Of a DNA stretch of 64,000 bases, positions 38,795-49,421 are shown one piece after another. This DNA comes from Anaerolineae bacterium (GTDB lineage Bacteria; Chloroflexota; Anaerolineae; Aggregatilineales; Phototrophicaceae). Position 1 is the first letter of the stretch, and every line of letters begins with the position of its first letter. Made by a program: the position numbers and the translations under genes. The notes under the pieces were generated by a model. That model saw nothing but the letters and a program-made list of their open reading frames with translations, did no database searches and had not been told where the DNA came from. Location: assembly GCA_022820665.1 (NCBI GenBank), contig JAJEFB010000023.1, positions 22,653 through 86,652 on the forward strand, given 5' to 3'.

Positions 38795-39958
38795 TTACCG
38801 GCTCGTCCACTCAAAGCTACGCCAGATACCCGGCGCGCCGACAATCGTATAGACGCCTTGGGCGTCTCTCCGCGCGACGCTCACTCGCCATTGCATGAGG
38901 TGAGACATTCCATCATCTGGCGCAAACCCCGACGGTACGATCAGGTCATTCGCTTTGCTGACTAAGGGCAAAGATCTGTTGACAGTCTGATCAATCAGTT
39001 CGACCAGGTACTCATCCGCGGCGTTTATGCCGTTGATGCCGACCCATTGCAGCCGCAGTTCGTTTGTCCGGACCAATGCGCCGTCGGCCGGAAATATGAG
39101 GCGTGGCGGCAGATAAGTGGCAGTCGGCGTTGCAGTTTCGTCTCCGGTCGGCGTCGGCGTTTTGCTTGGCAGCGGCGTTGGCAAAGGCACGAAGACGCAC
39201 TGGCCGATCTGAATATTCGGTCTGCAGTCGGGTCCGCCGCTTGGTTCGGTAAAGGCGCAGCCAAAAAACTGGATTTCCTTGTTCAATTGGCTGAGGACTT
39301 CCAGCGTCGTGCTGTATTGTTCGGCGATCGCCACGATTGAGTCCCCCGCTTCAACTTCATAGCAGCCGACGCTTGAACCGGATCGTAGTAGCGCCCCGGT
39401 ATCCTGATTGACGCCGATCATCGCCAGGACTTCTTCCGTGGCGCTCGCGCCGACAGCAGTAACGGTTGAGGTCGGCCGCGGTATGAATATCGTATTGCCG
39501 ACCGGCGGCAGCAGATCAATGTGGCTGATGTTCTCGTTGAGGGCAACCACGGTCGCGGCAACCTCCAGGTCGTAGCCGAATCCATGCTGGGGCAGTTGAA
39601 TGATGTAAAACAGCGTGTCCTCTTCCTGGACCACGTACTCGTAGAATGCTGATGTCGCCGTGGCTATCCTGGTCGGCGTCGGCGGCGCCGTTGTGTCTGT
39701 GGCGGTCGCCGTTGCGATTTCCAACGTAGGCATGCGCGTATCAGTCGCGGTCGCCGTTGCGATTTCCAACGTAGACACGCGCGTACCTGTAGCGGAGGGC
39801 AGCGCTTTGGCAGTGGCTACCAGCGGCGGTTTGGCTGTCGCGATTTCTTCCTGCTCAATTGTCGGCGTCTTGGAGACCGCGGGAATCCCGATGTTGCAGG
39901 CGGACATCGTGAAGAGAACGGCTGTAATAAGCGCGCGAAAGGCTTGTCCATGTTTCAC
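38795..39958 (-). CDS. LysM-domain lipoprotein-like secreted protein
   Basis: About 387 residues. I chose a GTG at 39958 because GGAGG lies nine bases before it, it overlaps the TGA of the upstream gene as GTGA, and it places a hydrophobic signal (ALITAVLFTMSAC) at the very N-terminus with a cysteine in a lipobox-like position. A Thr/Ala/Pro-rich spacer with a 15-residue tandem repeat follows. Two LysM modules come next (YEYVVQEEDTLFYIIQ and CYEVEAGDSIVAIAEQYSTT), then an Ig-like C-terminal domain. Layout matches the preceding gene, so the two are paralogues that bind cell-wall glycan outside the membrane. Confidence 0.78.
   Translation of the reverse strand: MKHGQAFRALITAVLFTMSACNIGIPAVSKTPTIEQEEIATAKPPLVATAKALPSATGTRVSTLEIATATATDTRMPTLEIATATATDTTAPPTPTRIATATSAFYEYVVQEEDTLFYIIQLPQHGFGYDLEVAATVVALNENISHIDLLPPVGNTIFIPRPTSTVTAVGASATEEVLAMIGVNQDTGALLRSGSSVGCYEVEAGDSIVAIAEQYSTTLEVLSQLNKEIQFFGCAFTEPSGGPDCRPNIQIGQCVFVPLPTPLPSKTPTPTGDETATPTATYLPPRLIFPADGALVRTNELRLQWVGINGINAADEYLVELIDQTVNRSLPLVSKANDLIVPSGFAPDDGMSHLMQWRVSVARRDAQGVYTIVGAPGIWRSFEWTSR
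39702..39791. repeat. Two-copy 45-bp tandem repeat inside a LysM gene
   Basis: GCGGTCGCCGTTGCGATTTC, then CAACGTAG, repeats at 39702 and 39747. It encodes TLEIATATATDT twice in the low-complexity spacer before the first LysM module. Confidence 0.85.
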
Positions 39959-41274
39959 GATGCGCTGCCTCCGGAGCCCTCCCAAACCAAAGTCCGTGTG
40001 CCCGTCGCCTGGGACGAATCGCCGGTACTTTGGCTGACAATCGACACTTGCCACATATACGTGTGGCGTTGGTCATCGTCCGCCTGCCATTGCCGTGGCA
40101 ATATGAAAAAAAGATCCCGTGTTTCCGCCGTGAACCTGTTGACCGTGCCGACCTCGGAAATGGCGACGCGAAAAATTTCATCCGCTGCCAGCGTCCCCGT
40201 CGCTACCCAGCGCAGCGTGACCTGATCGCCCGCGCCGAAAAACGCGCGATCAGTCGGGCCAACAGCGAAAGGCGCGTTGACCGTTGCCGTGGCTGGCGGT
40301 ATAGGCGTTTCGCTGCCGGAAAGAGTCGGCACGGGCGTAACTGTCGCGGTAGGCGCGGGAACGCGCAAGGTCTGTCCTTCGATCAATTCGACAATGCACT
40401 CGCCTCCACCGTAAGGCAAGCTAAAATCGCATAAGGCAAATGCCACTTCCGGGTTCAGGTCGGAAAGTTGCTTGGCGTCGGTATCGTATTGCACGGCGAT
40501 CGCGATCATGCTGTCTCCTTCCGCAACAGTATGCCATGTCAATCCCGGCAATATCGTAGGCGTCGCCGTCGGCGCGAATGGATCGAAGGAAAGCAGAGCG
40601 AATCCCTCTGAGCCAGGCGTATCTTCCAGGCTCGCGGAAGCGTTCAATTGCGGAACTGGCGTTGCAAGCGGATCGGTCGTGGCGCTGGGCAACGGGACGA
40701 CGATATCCTGGCCTATCTGAATGCGGGTCTCGTCAACGATCCCGTTAATCGCTTTCACGGTTGGCAAGATATCCAGTCTGCGGTATCCGCAACCCGCGAT
40801 AATGCTGATTAATGAGTCCCCCGCGGCGACTCGATGGATGCAGGGCGACGGGGTCGGGGTTTCGCTCGGTACCAGCGTAGGCAAAGGAGTTGGGCTGGGA
40901 ACTGGGCTAGGAAAGCCAGGCGTCACTGTCGCAAAACTCGGGCGCGTGGGCGCCGCAGTCGGCGACAATTCGCCCAGCGGGACATCTTCGCGCCCTGATA
41001 GATTGCTGACGATTGCCAGGGCAAACGCCGCGAGCAGCGCCATCCCCAAGACGGCCATGCCTGCGAAGAGCCTGCGCGCGGTGTCATTCAGCGCCCCCTC
41101 GTACAGGTCGGTCTCGCCATGACGATAGTCGTAGTCCCTCCAGGCCAGATTGCTTTCATCCGAGAGCGCTTGCGCCTCGACATCCTCTATCGCCGTTCCG
41201 CAAGTAGAACACGTGCTGGCATTGCCATGGTTGCGCGCTTCACAGATCGGGCAGCGTTTGTATGATTCGGACAA
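39955..41274 (-). CDS. Zinc-ribbon, single-pass membrane protein with two LysM domains
   Basis: A 439-residue protein. The N-terminus is a cytoplasmic zinc ribbon (CPIC at 8-11 and CSTC at 22-25), followed by a membrane helix at about 68-90 and a long Pro/Thr/Ser-rich stalk. Outside are two LysM modules (HRVAAGDSLISIIAGCGY and WHTVAEGDSMIAIAVQYDTD, both with extra cysteines) and an Ig-like C-terminal domain. Such a design could link an internal protein or metal signal to the peptidoglycan outside. The downstream LysM lipoprotein overlaps by four bases and has the same LysM-LysM-Ig order. Confidence 0.8.
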   Translation of the reverse strand: MSESYKRCPICEARNHGNASTCSTCGTAIEDVEAQALSDESNLAWRDYDYRHGETDLYEGALNDTARRLFAGMAVLGMALLAAFALAIVSNLSGREDVPLGELSPTAAPTRPSFATVTPGFPSPVPSPTPLPTLVPSETPTPSPCIHRVAAGDSLISIIAGCGYRRLDILPTVKAINGIVDETRIQIGQDIVVPLPSATTDPLATPVPQLNASASLEDTPGSEGFALLSFDPFAPTATPTILPGLTWHTVAEGDSMIAIAVQYDTDAKQLSDLNPEVAFALCDFSLPYGGGECIVELIEGQTLRVPAPTATVTPVPTLSGSETPIPPATATVNAPFAVGPTDRAFFGAGDQVTLRWVATGTLAADEIFRVAISEVGTVNRFTAETRDLFFILPRQWQADDDQRHTYMWQVSIVSQSTGDSSQATGTRTLVWEGSGGSAS

Positions 41275-41383
41275 GCGAAATCCTCCCTTGCAGACCCATT
41301 ATAACGGATAGGGAGGGCGGTATTCGAGTTTTGCGGGATGACGTAGGTCTATCGTGCCGCGGCACAAGCCGATACGGATTGTA

Positions 41384-44029
<2,646 letters not shown>

Positions 44030-44057
44030 AGCTCCTGTCCTCCTCCAAATAGGCATC

Positions 44058-44093
44058 AAAAAAGCCTCTCGCCCTATACAAGGACGAAAGGCT
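44058..44093 (-). terminator. Intrinsic terminator of the valS T-box leader
   Basis: On the complement strand AGCCTTTCGTCC pairs with GGGCGAGAGGCT (12 pairs, two of them G-T) across TTGTATA, followed by TTTTT. It ends 28 bases before the chosen valS start. Confidence 0.9.
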
Positions 44094-44284
44094 CAGCTTC
44101 GCGGTACCACCTTGTTTCAGCGGACAAATGTCCGCTGCGCTCAAAACGCGATAACGGGCGTGAACCGTCCCGAATCTACTGGCGGATGCGTTCTTTCGGG
44201 CAACTCCCGGGCGACTTTCGACAAGGTTTCGCAGGCGGGCTTCCAGACTATGACCCGCGTTCTCTTATTACGAAAAAACTTGTC
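44058..44284 (-). promoter_or_regulatory. T-box leader controlling valS
   Basis: The complement strand carries the T-box core AACAAGGTGGTACCGCGAAG at 44097-44116. ACAAGG (44110-44115) can pair with CCTTGT (44078-44083) in the terminator loop to form the antiterminator. A GACAAG/CTTGTC pairing (44279-44284 with 44220-44225) may close Stem I, which would make Stem I short. T-box leaders sense uncharged tRNA; the position directly before valS points to tRNA-Val. I could not identify the specifier codon with confidence, so the 5' boundary is approximate. Confidence 0.9.
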
Positions 44285-44350
44285 TACTCCTCCCGATCAT
44301 CGTTTTATGATATTCAAATGTTAAGTCCAGCGACGCATGAATCTGATGAT

Positions 44351-44423
44351 AGCCACCCATGGGACTTGAACCCATAACCTATCGCTTACGAAGCGATCGC
44401 TCTGCCAATTGAGCTAGGGTGGC
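44351..44423 (-). tRNA. tRNA-Thr (anticodon CGT)
   Basis: A complete 73-base cloverleaf on the complement strand. Acceptor arms GCCACCC/GGGTGGC pair fully. The D-arm is GCTC-AATTGGCA-GAGC, the anticodon stem ATCGC/GCGAT holds the loop TTCGTAA, and the T-arm is ATGGG-TTCAAGT-CCCAT. Bases 34-36 are CGT, reading the Thr codon ACG. No CCA end is encoded and the discriminator base is T. It lies upstream of the valS leader on the same strand. Confidence 0.97.
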
Positions 44424-44483
44424 GCTCCACAAAGGTATTCTATCAGCGCCGCGCCGGTCAATCAAGAGAAGTCCGCCAGTGCT

Positions 44484-44585
44484 AGTATATCCATTTCGGT
44501 TGAAATACTTCTAGCCAGTTTTTGACACGATATCCTGAACCCAAAACATGAACGACGTTGGTAGGGGCGACTCGCTGAGTCGCCC
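44484..44585. repeat. About 100-bp direct repeat family D, left copy (before mutL)
   Basis: Matches 46682-46784 in the same orientation, with shared blocks TATCC-TTTCGG, TGAAATACTT, CAAAA and GGTAGGGGCGACTCG. It ends in a perfect hairpin, GGGCGACTC-GCT-GAGTCGCCC at 44565-44585. Confidence 0.75.
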
Positions 44586-44617
44586 GATACATGCCTGTAC
44601 GTCATCTGTGCTGGCGG

Positions 44618-44802
44618 TCAATGTCTACGCGCCCTACGCGACCCTCGGTGGTTAAAATCCTCTGCGCCTCTGTGCCTCTGTGGCCAACGAAAAACCTTTC
44701 TGCGCTTCGTGTCTTTGTGGTAGTAAAATATCTTGGTGTCGTAGGTCAGTGTCGGCGGGCTGTGTCTACGCGCCCTACGCGACCCTCGGCGCTTAAAATC
44801 TG
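44618..44802. repeat. Interspersed repeat family C, tandem copies 2 and 3
   Basis: GTCTACGCGCCCTACGCGAC, then CCTCGG and a short AT-rich TTAAAAT end, occurs twice (44623-44659 and 44763-44801). Between the copies lie CCTCTGCGCCTCTGTGCCTC and CTTCGTGTCTTTGTGG strings related to copies at 38670, 46793 and, inverted, 53674. The gap from 44424 to 44928 holds only these repeats; I see no gene. Confidence 0.65.
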
Positions 44803-44928
44803 TGGCCTGCGCGCGGATTTTGCAGTTTCAAGCGATTGCCCTGGACCAGCCAAGACAGTGCGAATCAGTGCCTAAATTTTCTGCTATACTCGACTGGATA
44901 TGCTCATGCTGAGAAACATGAAATAACG

Positions 44929-46665
44929 ATGGCGATAATTGTCTTGCCGGAAGAGGTCATAGCGCGAATCGCGGCTGGCGAAGCCGTCGAACGCCCAGCC
45001 TCCGCGGTTAAGGAGTTAATCGAAAATGCGATCGACGCCGGCGCTTCTTCAGTGCATGTGGAGTCTATGGCCGGCGGCAGACAACTAATCCGCGTCTCGG
45101 ACAATGGCGCGGGCATTCCCGGTTTGGAGATTGAGCTGGCTTTCAAGCGACACGCCACCAGCAAGTTGCGCGCTACAGAAGATCTGGAAGACTTGTCGAC
45201 CCTGGGCTTTCGCGGCGAGGCTCTCGCAAGCATCGCAGCCGTCAGCCAAACCACAATCATCACCCGACATCGTGACGATCCCATGGGCATTTCCCTGCGC
45301 TTGAACGGAGGCCAGATTGACCATCAACGCCCCATTGGCGCCCCGGCTGGCACAGTTGTCGCGGTCGAGAATCTCTTTTTCAATACGCCCGCCCGCCTGA
45401 AATTCCTCAAAGCGGACCGAACGGAGAAGCGCAATATTCAGGCGGTTGTCACGCGTTACGCCATGGCTTATCCGCATATTGCCTTCACGCTGAAGCAAGA
45501 TCAGCGCGAGCAGTTTCGCTCCTCCGGTCGCGGCGATCTTGCGGACGTCGTGGCGGGGGTCTTCGGTCATGCGCATTTCAAGCGCATGATCGCAATAGAG
45601 AGCTCGAGCCCAGCCAGACTTGCTCGGGCAACCATCGCCGTGCGCGGCTACGCGTCCCTGCCCGATCTAACGCGCAGCGATCGATCGCGTATCGTGCTCT
45701 TTGTCAACGGCCGCGCCATACAGGACAATGCGCTCAGCCACGCTGTCACCCAGGCTTATGAAGGCATGATCAAATCCGGGACCTTTCCTTTTGCCGTACT
45801 TCTGATCTCCCTGCCGACCGATTTCGTCGACGTCAATGTGCATCCGACCAAAGCGCAGGTCCGTTTTCGCGACCCAAGCCAGGTGTTTTCGGCTGTTCAA
45901 CGAGCGGTGCGCCAAGCGCTCTTGGAGGCGGATCTTGATGAAGACAATGCCGATCACTGGCGGGCGGCCGGCTTCACAAATGAAACCATAGACTACCGGA
46001 CTCCCTCGCCTCCCTTTGCCGGGACGGCTAAAGAAGACTTCTTCCACGACGCCGATCTCGGAACCATTCCCGAAGCGGCCGACGCGCCTGCCAAACCTCG
46101 CACGCTGCCGATTCTGCGAGTCATTGGGCAAATTGGCGCCATGTATATTGTCGCGGAGGGACCGGTCGGCCTCTACTTGATAGACCAAAACGCCGCTCAC
46201 GAGCGAATTCTCTACGAACAAATGTGCGAAGAACAGCGCGCTGGTTCTCCCCTCGCAGAGCCCGTGAGCGACAGCCAGACAGTCTTGCTGTCGCCGGAGC
46301 ATGACATTGTGCTGGGCGACTGCGCGGAAATCCTTTCTGAATTGGGATTCGAGATCGAGCCTTTCGGACCGCATACCTATGTCTTCCGGGCGCTTCCAAG
46401 CGTCATTGCCTCCGCCCGACTCGCCGACGGTTTCCCCGGAATACTGGATCAACTGTCTCGAACAGACAAAGGGACAGAAGAAGCGACTGCTGCCGTAGCC
46501 GCGGCCGCGGCGGTCAAAAGCGGACAGATCTTATCGCTGGAAGAAATGCAAACGCTCGTGGCGCAATTGGAACGCTGCCCGTCCCCCTTCGCGTCGCCCA
46601 GCGGAAACACCACGCTGATTCGCCTGACGCGCGAACAATTGGCTCTCGAATTTCGCCGCGCCTGA
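44929..46665 (+). CDS. mutL: DNA mismatch repair protein MutL with degenerate endonuclease motifs
   Basis: A 578-residue mismatch-repair ATPase. I start at ATG 44929 (MAIIVLPEEVIARIAAGEAV), where the family begins. The N-terminal ATPase has ELIENAIDAG, DNGAGI, TSKL and GFRGEALASIAAVS. The C-terminal domain looks like an endonuclease MutL but its metal motifs are altered: DQHAx2Ex4E reads DQNAAHERILYE at 419-430 (His to Asn), ACK reads AAA, and the CPHGRP motif near 550-562 reads CPSPFASPSGNTT. Nicking activity is therefore doubtful. The gene stands alone between two direct repeats; no mutS is in the window. Confidence 0.93.
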   Translation: MAIIVLPEEVIARIAAGEAVERPASAVKELIENAIDAGASSVHVESMAGGRQLIRVSDNGAGIPGLEIELAFKRHATSKLRATEDLEDLSTLGFRGEALASIAAVSQTTIITRHRDDPMGISLRLNGGQIDHQRPIGAPAGTVVAVENLFFNTPARLKFLKADRTEKRNIQAVVTRYAMAYPHIAFTLKQDQREQFRSSGRGDLADVVAGVFGHAHFKRMIAIESSSPARLARATIAVRGYASLPDLTRSDRSRIVLFVNGRAIQDNALSHAVTQAYEGMIKSGTFPFAVLLISLPTDFVDVNVHPTKAQVRFRDPSQVFSAVQRAVRQALLEADLDEDNADHWRAAGFTNETIDYRTPSPPFAGTAKEDFFHDADLGTIPEAADAPAKPRTLPILRVIGQIGAMYIVAEGPVGLYLIDQNAAHERILYEQMCEEQRAGSPLAEPVSDSQTVLLSPEHDIVLGDCAEILSELGFEIEPFGPHTYVFRALPSVIASARLADGFPGILDQLSRTDKGTEEATAAVAAAAAVKSGQILSLEEMQTLVAQLERCPSPFASPSGNTTLIRLTREQLALEFRRA

Positions 46666-46681
46666 ACCTGCACATTAGGGG

Positions 46682-46784
46682 TATTTGTATCCTTTTCGGG
46701 TGAAATACTTTTAGTTAGTCCTCGATATGAGATCGTCAACTCAAAATACTTATGATCTGGTAGGGGCGACTCGGCGAGTCGCCC
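46682..46784. repeat. About 100-bp direct repeat family D, right copy (after mutL)
   Basis: Begins 17 bases after the mutL stop and matches 44484-44585. It ends in the perfect hairpin GGGCGACTC-GGC-GAGTCGCCC at 46764-46784, whose loop differs from the left copy. Confidence 0.75.
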
Positions 46785-46837
46785 GAAACAGTCCTCTCTG
46801 TGCCTCTGTGGCGAATCCCTGCGGTCAATCTCCCTTT

Positions 46838-48121
46838 TCAACTCAAGATCGGAAACACGCCAAAAAGGTACAGGGGCGCCAACCCGGCAACCGCGCAGAA
46901 GGCCAGGGCGATCAAGATTAGCGTCACTAAATCCAGACCGTTTCTCTTTTCTTGCCTTTGAGGCAGCAGGGGACCGGTGAAGCCGCCGGTGGCGTCAAGC
47001 CTGCGACTGCCGTCCAGGTTGAATTGAGCGGGTGGCGGACCGGGTATCGTTGCCGCCGCCTGGCCAGGAGCGGAAGCGGGCGGCTGTGACGGCGCGGCGT
47101 TGGGCACGGGTTGAGACGGCGCAACCGGAACCTGCGCTCGCGCATTCAGTGGGGGCGGCGCAAAGCTTGGCGCTTGCGACGCCGGATTTGACGCGGACGG
47201 CAGAGCGGACGATGGAGCGGACGATGGAACGGACGGATTCCCCGCGATGGTCGGCGCCGCCATACGACCGCTCTCGGTTTGCATTTGGGCATACTTGGCG
47301 CGTTCGCGCGCCCGCTGCAAAATGTGACCCAACTGATCCGCATGCTTGTAACGGTCATTCGGCCGCTTGCTCATTACCTTGGCGATAATGTTGCTTATTT
47401 CCTCGGGCAGGTTCGGATTGATGTCGGTGGCTTGTGGGATCTCCGCCTGGATATGCGCCAGCGCCAGTTCCCTTTGGGACGTGCCAATGTAAGGGAGGCG
47501 GCCCGTGAACATCTCGAACATGACGACGCCAATCGAATAGACATCGGAGGCGGGCGAGGGTTTCTCTCCGCGCGCCTGTTCCGGCGCGAAGTAATGCGGG
47601 CTGCCCCAAACGACTTCGCTGCGCGTCGGCGGCATGGTGTCCGTATATGCCTGGGCGATGCCGAAATCCGTGACTTTGATGACGCCGTCGCGATTGATCA
47701 ATATGTTCTGCGGTTTCACATCGGCGTGAACCAATTGCGAACGATGCGCGAAACCAAGTCCGGCGCAGATCTGGATTCCATAATCGAGCGCGCGGTCCAG
47801 GGGCAAGGCCCCGCGCCCCCTGATGACTTTCTTCAGGTCATGTCCCTCAATCATCTCCATCACGATGTAATGGGTATGTCCGTCGCTGCCCACATCGTGT
47901 ACGGTCACGATATTGGGGTGCGACATCATGGCCACGCTGCGCGCTTCTTGTTGGAACTTCTCCAGAAAAGCCGGGTCTTGGGTCAAGCTCGGGCGCAAGA
48001 TCTTGATAGCGACCATGCGACCAAGCATACGGTCCAGCGATTTGTAGATGACCGACATGCCCCCGGAACCCTGTTGGGCAACCAGCTCATAGCGTTGGTT
48101 TAGCAGCGTTTCTCCCGGCAT
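46838..48121 (-). CDS. Membrane-anchored Ser/Thr protein kinase (Hanks type)
   Basis: About 427 residues from the ATG at 48121 (an ATG at 48157 inside dgt is the alternative). The kinase domain at 10-275 has the glycine loop GSGGMSVIYK, K40, DFG at 152-154 and APE at 179-181. The catalytic loop reads HADVKPQN at 132-139, with Ala in place of Arg of the usual HRD; the Asp is kept. A Pro/Ala/Ser-rich linker and one membrane helix near the C-terminus follow, but only a few residues lie outside, so there is no PASTA-type sensor. It follows dgt closely on the same strand. Confidence 0.88.
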   Translation of the reverse strand: MPGETLLNQRYELVAQQGSGGMSVIYKSLDRMLGRMVAIKILRPSLTQDPAFLEKFQQEARSVAMMSHPNIVTVHDVGSDGHTHYIVMEMIEGHDLKKVIRGRGALPLDRALDYGIQICAGLGFAHRSQLVHADVKPQNILINRDGVIKVTDFGIAQAYTDTMPPTRSEVVWGSPHYFAPEQARGEKPSPASDVYSIGVVMFEMFTGRLPYIGTSQRELALAHIQAEIPQATDINPNLPEEISNIIAKVMSKRPNDRYKHADQLGHILQRARERAKYAQMQTESGRMAAPTIAGNPSVPSSAPSSALPSASNPASQAPSFAPPPLNARAQVPVAPSQPVPNAAPSQPPASAPGQAAATIPGPPPAQFNLDGSRRLDATGGFTGPLLPQRQEKRNGLDLVTLILIALAFCAVAGLAPLYLFGVFPILS

Positions 48122-48140
48122 TGCTGATTCCTGCTCTTGC

Positions 48141-49286
48141 TCATGATTTTGGATCAAAAAATTGTCGGTATTCCAGAAACGCGCTGCGGTCCGTCAGGCT
48201 CGCGATGTAGTCAGCCACGACTCGCTCGGTTTCTTCCTTCGCCAGCCTGGCGCGGAAGTCATCGGGCAATTGCCGAGGTTCTTTCATATACCCGGTGAAC
48301 AAGGCTTGCAAGATGTGCTCGGCTCGTGTCTGCATACGCAGGATTCTATAGTGCCGATACATGTTCTCCAAGAGAAAGTCTTTGAGATCGCGGTTGTGCC
48401 CCTGCTGACGCTCGCTATGGCTTACCAGCGGCTGCGACTGCTGCTGCACATCCAAAGAACTTCGGGGCTGCGCCCTTTCAATGTTGCCGGCGCTGTTTTG
48501 CAGGACGTCATCGACCTGCATCCCAACCAATTCTCTGATGACATGATGCCGGTCCACCTCGTCCAACGCGCCGCCGGTCCATCCCAAGCGCTCGGTAACA
48601 ATTCGCCAGATATCCAGATCCTGCAATTGCTCGCTGCGGATGAGCCCGGCTTGCAGACCGTCATCGAGGTCGTGAGCGTTGTAGGCCAATTCGTCGGCAA
48701 TGTTGGCGATCTGCGCCTCCAGGCTCGCCCCCGTCTCCATCTCGATACCGGATAAATGGCTGATGTCATACTCCGTTTCGTGCTTGGCGATGCCTTCCAG
48801 GGTCTCGGCAGTCAGGTTCAAGCCCTTCCATTTGGGATAGCGCCGTTCCAATTTCGTCACGACTCGAAAACTTTGGTGATTGTGGTTGAAGCCGCCGCAA
48901 TCAGCCATGAGTTGGTTCAAAATGTCTTCGCCGGCATGCCCAAAAGGCGGATGCCCCAGATCGTGAGCCAGGCAGATAGCTTCGACCAGGTCTTCGTTGC
49001 CGCCCAGCGCCCGCGCCAGCGTACGGCCGATCTGCGCGACCTCAAGCGTATGCGTCAACCGCGTGCGAAAATAGTCTCCCGCGTCATTGACGAATACCTG
49101 CGTTTTGTACTCGAGCAGACGAAAAGCCGCGCAGTGCACAATGCGATCTCTATCGCGTTGAAAAGCGGTTCGATAGCGCGGCTCGGATTCGTGGTGCAAA
49201 CGCCCGCGCGAATGCCGACTGAACAGCGCATAAGGCGCGAGCGTGTCCAATTCTTGCTGCTCTAGCTGTGAGCGGCTGCGATGCAT
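48141..49286 (-). CDS. dgt: Deoxyguanosinetriphosphate triphosphohydrolase-like protein
   Basis: A 381-residue HD-domain enzyme that removes triphosphate from dGTP or related dNTPs. HD metal ligands are visible in FRTRLTHTLEV, AICLAHDLGHPPFGHAGE and the later HLSGIEMETGASLEAQIANIADELAYNAHDLDDG. The frame is open for a further 230 residues upstream, but those overlap the divergent SAM-hydrolase gene. The ATG at 49286 (MHRSRSQLEQQELDTLAPYA) with GAGGGAAG before it is where the family begins. The short length suggests the second dGTPase-like subgroup (dNTPase, PF13286-containing). Confidence 0.93.
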   Translation of the reverse strand: MHRSRSQLEQQELDTLAPYALFSRHSRGRLHHESEPRYRTAFQRDRDRIVHCAAFRLLEYKTQVFVNDAGDYFRTRLTHTLEVAQIGRTLARALGGNEDLVEAICLAHDLGHPPFGHAGEDILNQLMADCGGFNHNHQSFRVVTKLERRYPKWKGLNLTAETLEGIAKHETEYDISHLSGIEMETGASLEAQIANIADELAYNAHDLDDGLQAGLIRSEQLQDLDIWRIVTERLGWTGGALDEVDRHHVIRELVGMQVDDVLQNSAGNIERAQPRSSLDVQQQSQPLVSHSERQQGHNRDLKDFLLENMYRHYRILRMQTRAEHILQALFTGYMKEPRQLPDDFRARLAKEETERVVADYIASLTDRSAFLEYRQFFDPKS

Positions 49287-49421
49287 GTAGCTTCCCTCGT
49301 TGATGCACTCATTGTAACGGCGCGCGGCGGATTTCGCATCCTGGACGCTTGCAAACTTCCTGCGGCAACAGGTTGAGCTACAATAAAGCTCAACGAGAGT
49401 TACGCAGCGAAAGAGCGCCTT

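Noticed and set aside
46764..46784. A bidirectional terminator between mutL and the kinase gene.
   Set aside because: The hairpin has no T-run on either strand and the same hairpin occurs before mutL, so it belongs to the repeat.
47150..47250. A CRISPR-like or minisatellite array from the repeated GGAGCGGACGATGG strings.
   Set aside because: It is low-complexity coding sequence for the Ser/Pro/Ala linker of the kinase, with no regular spacers.
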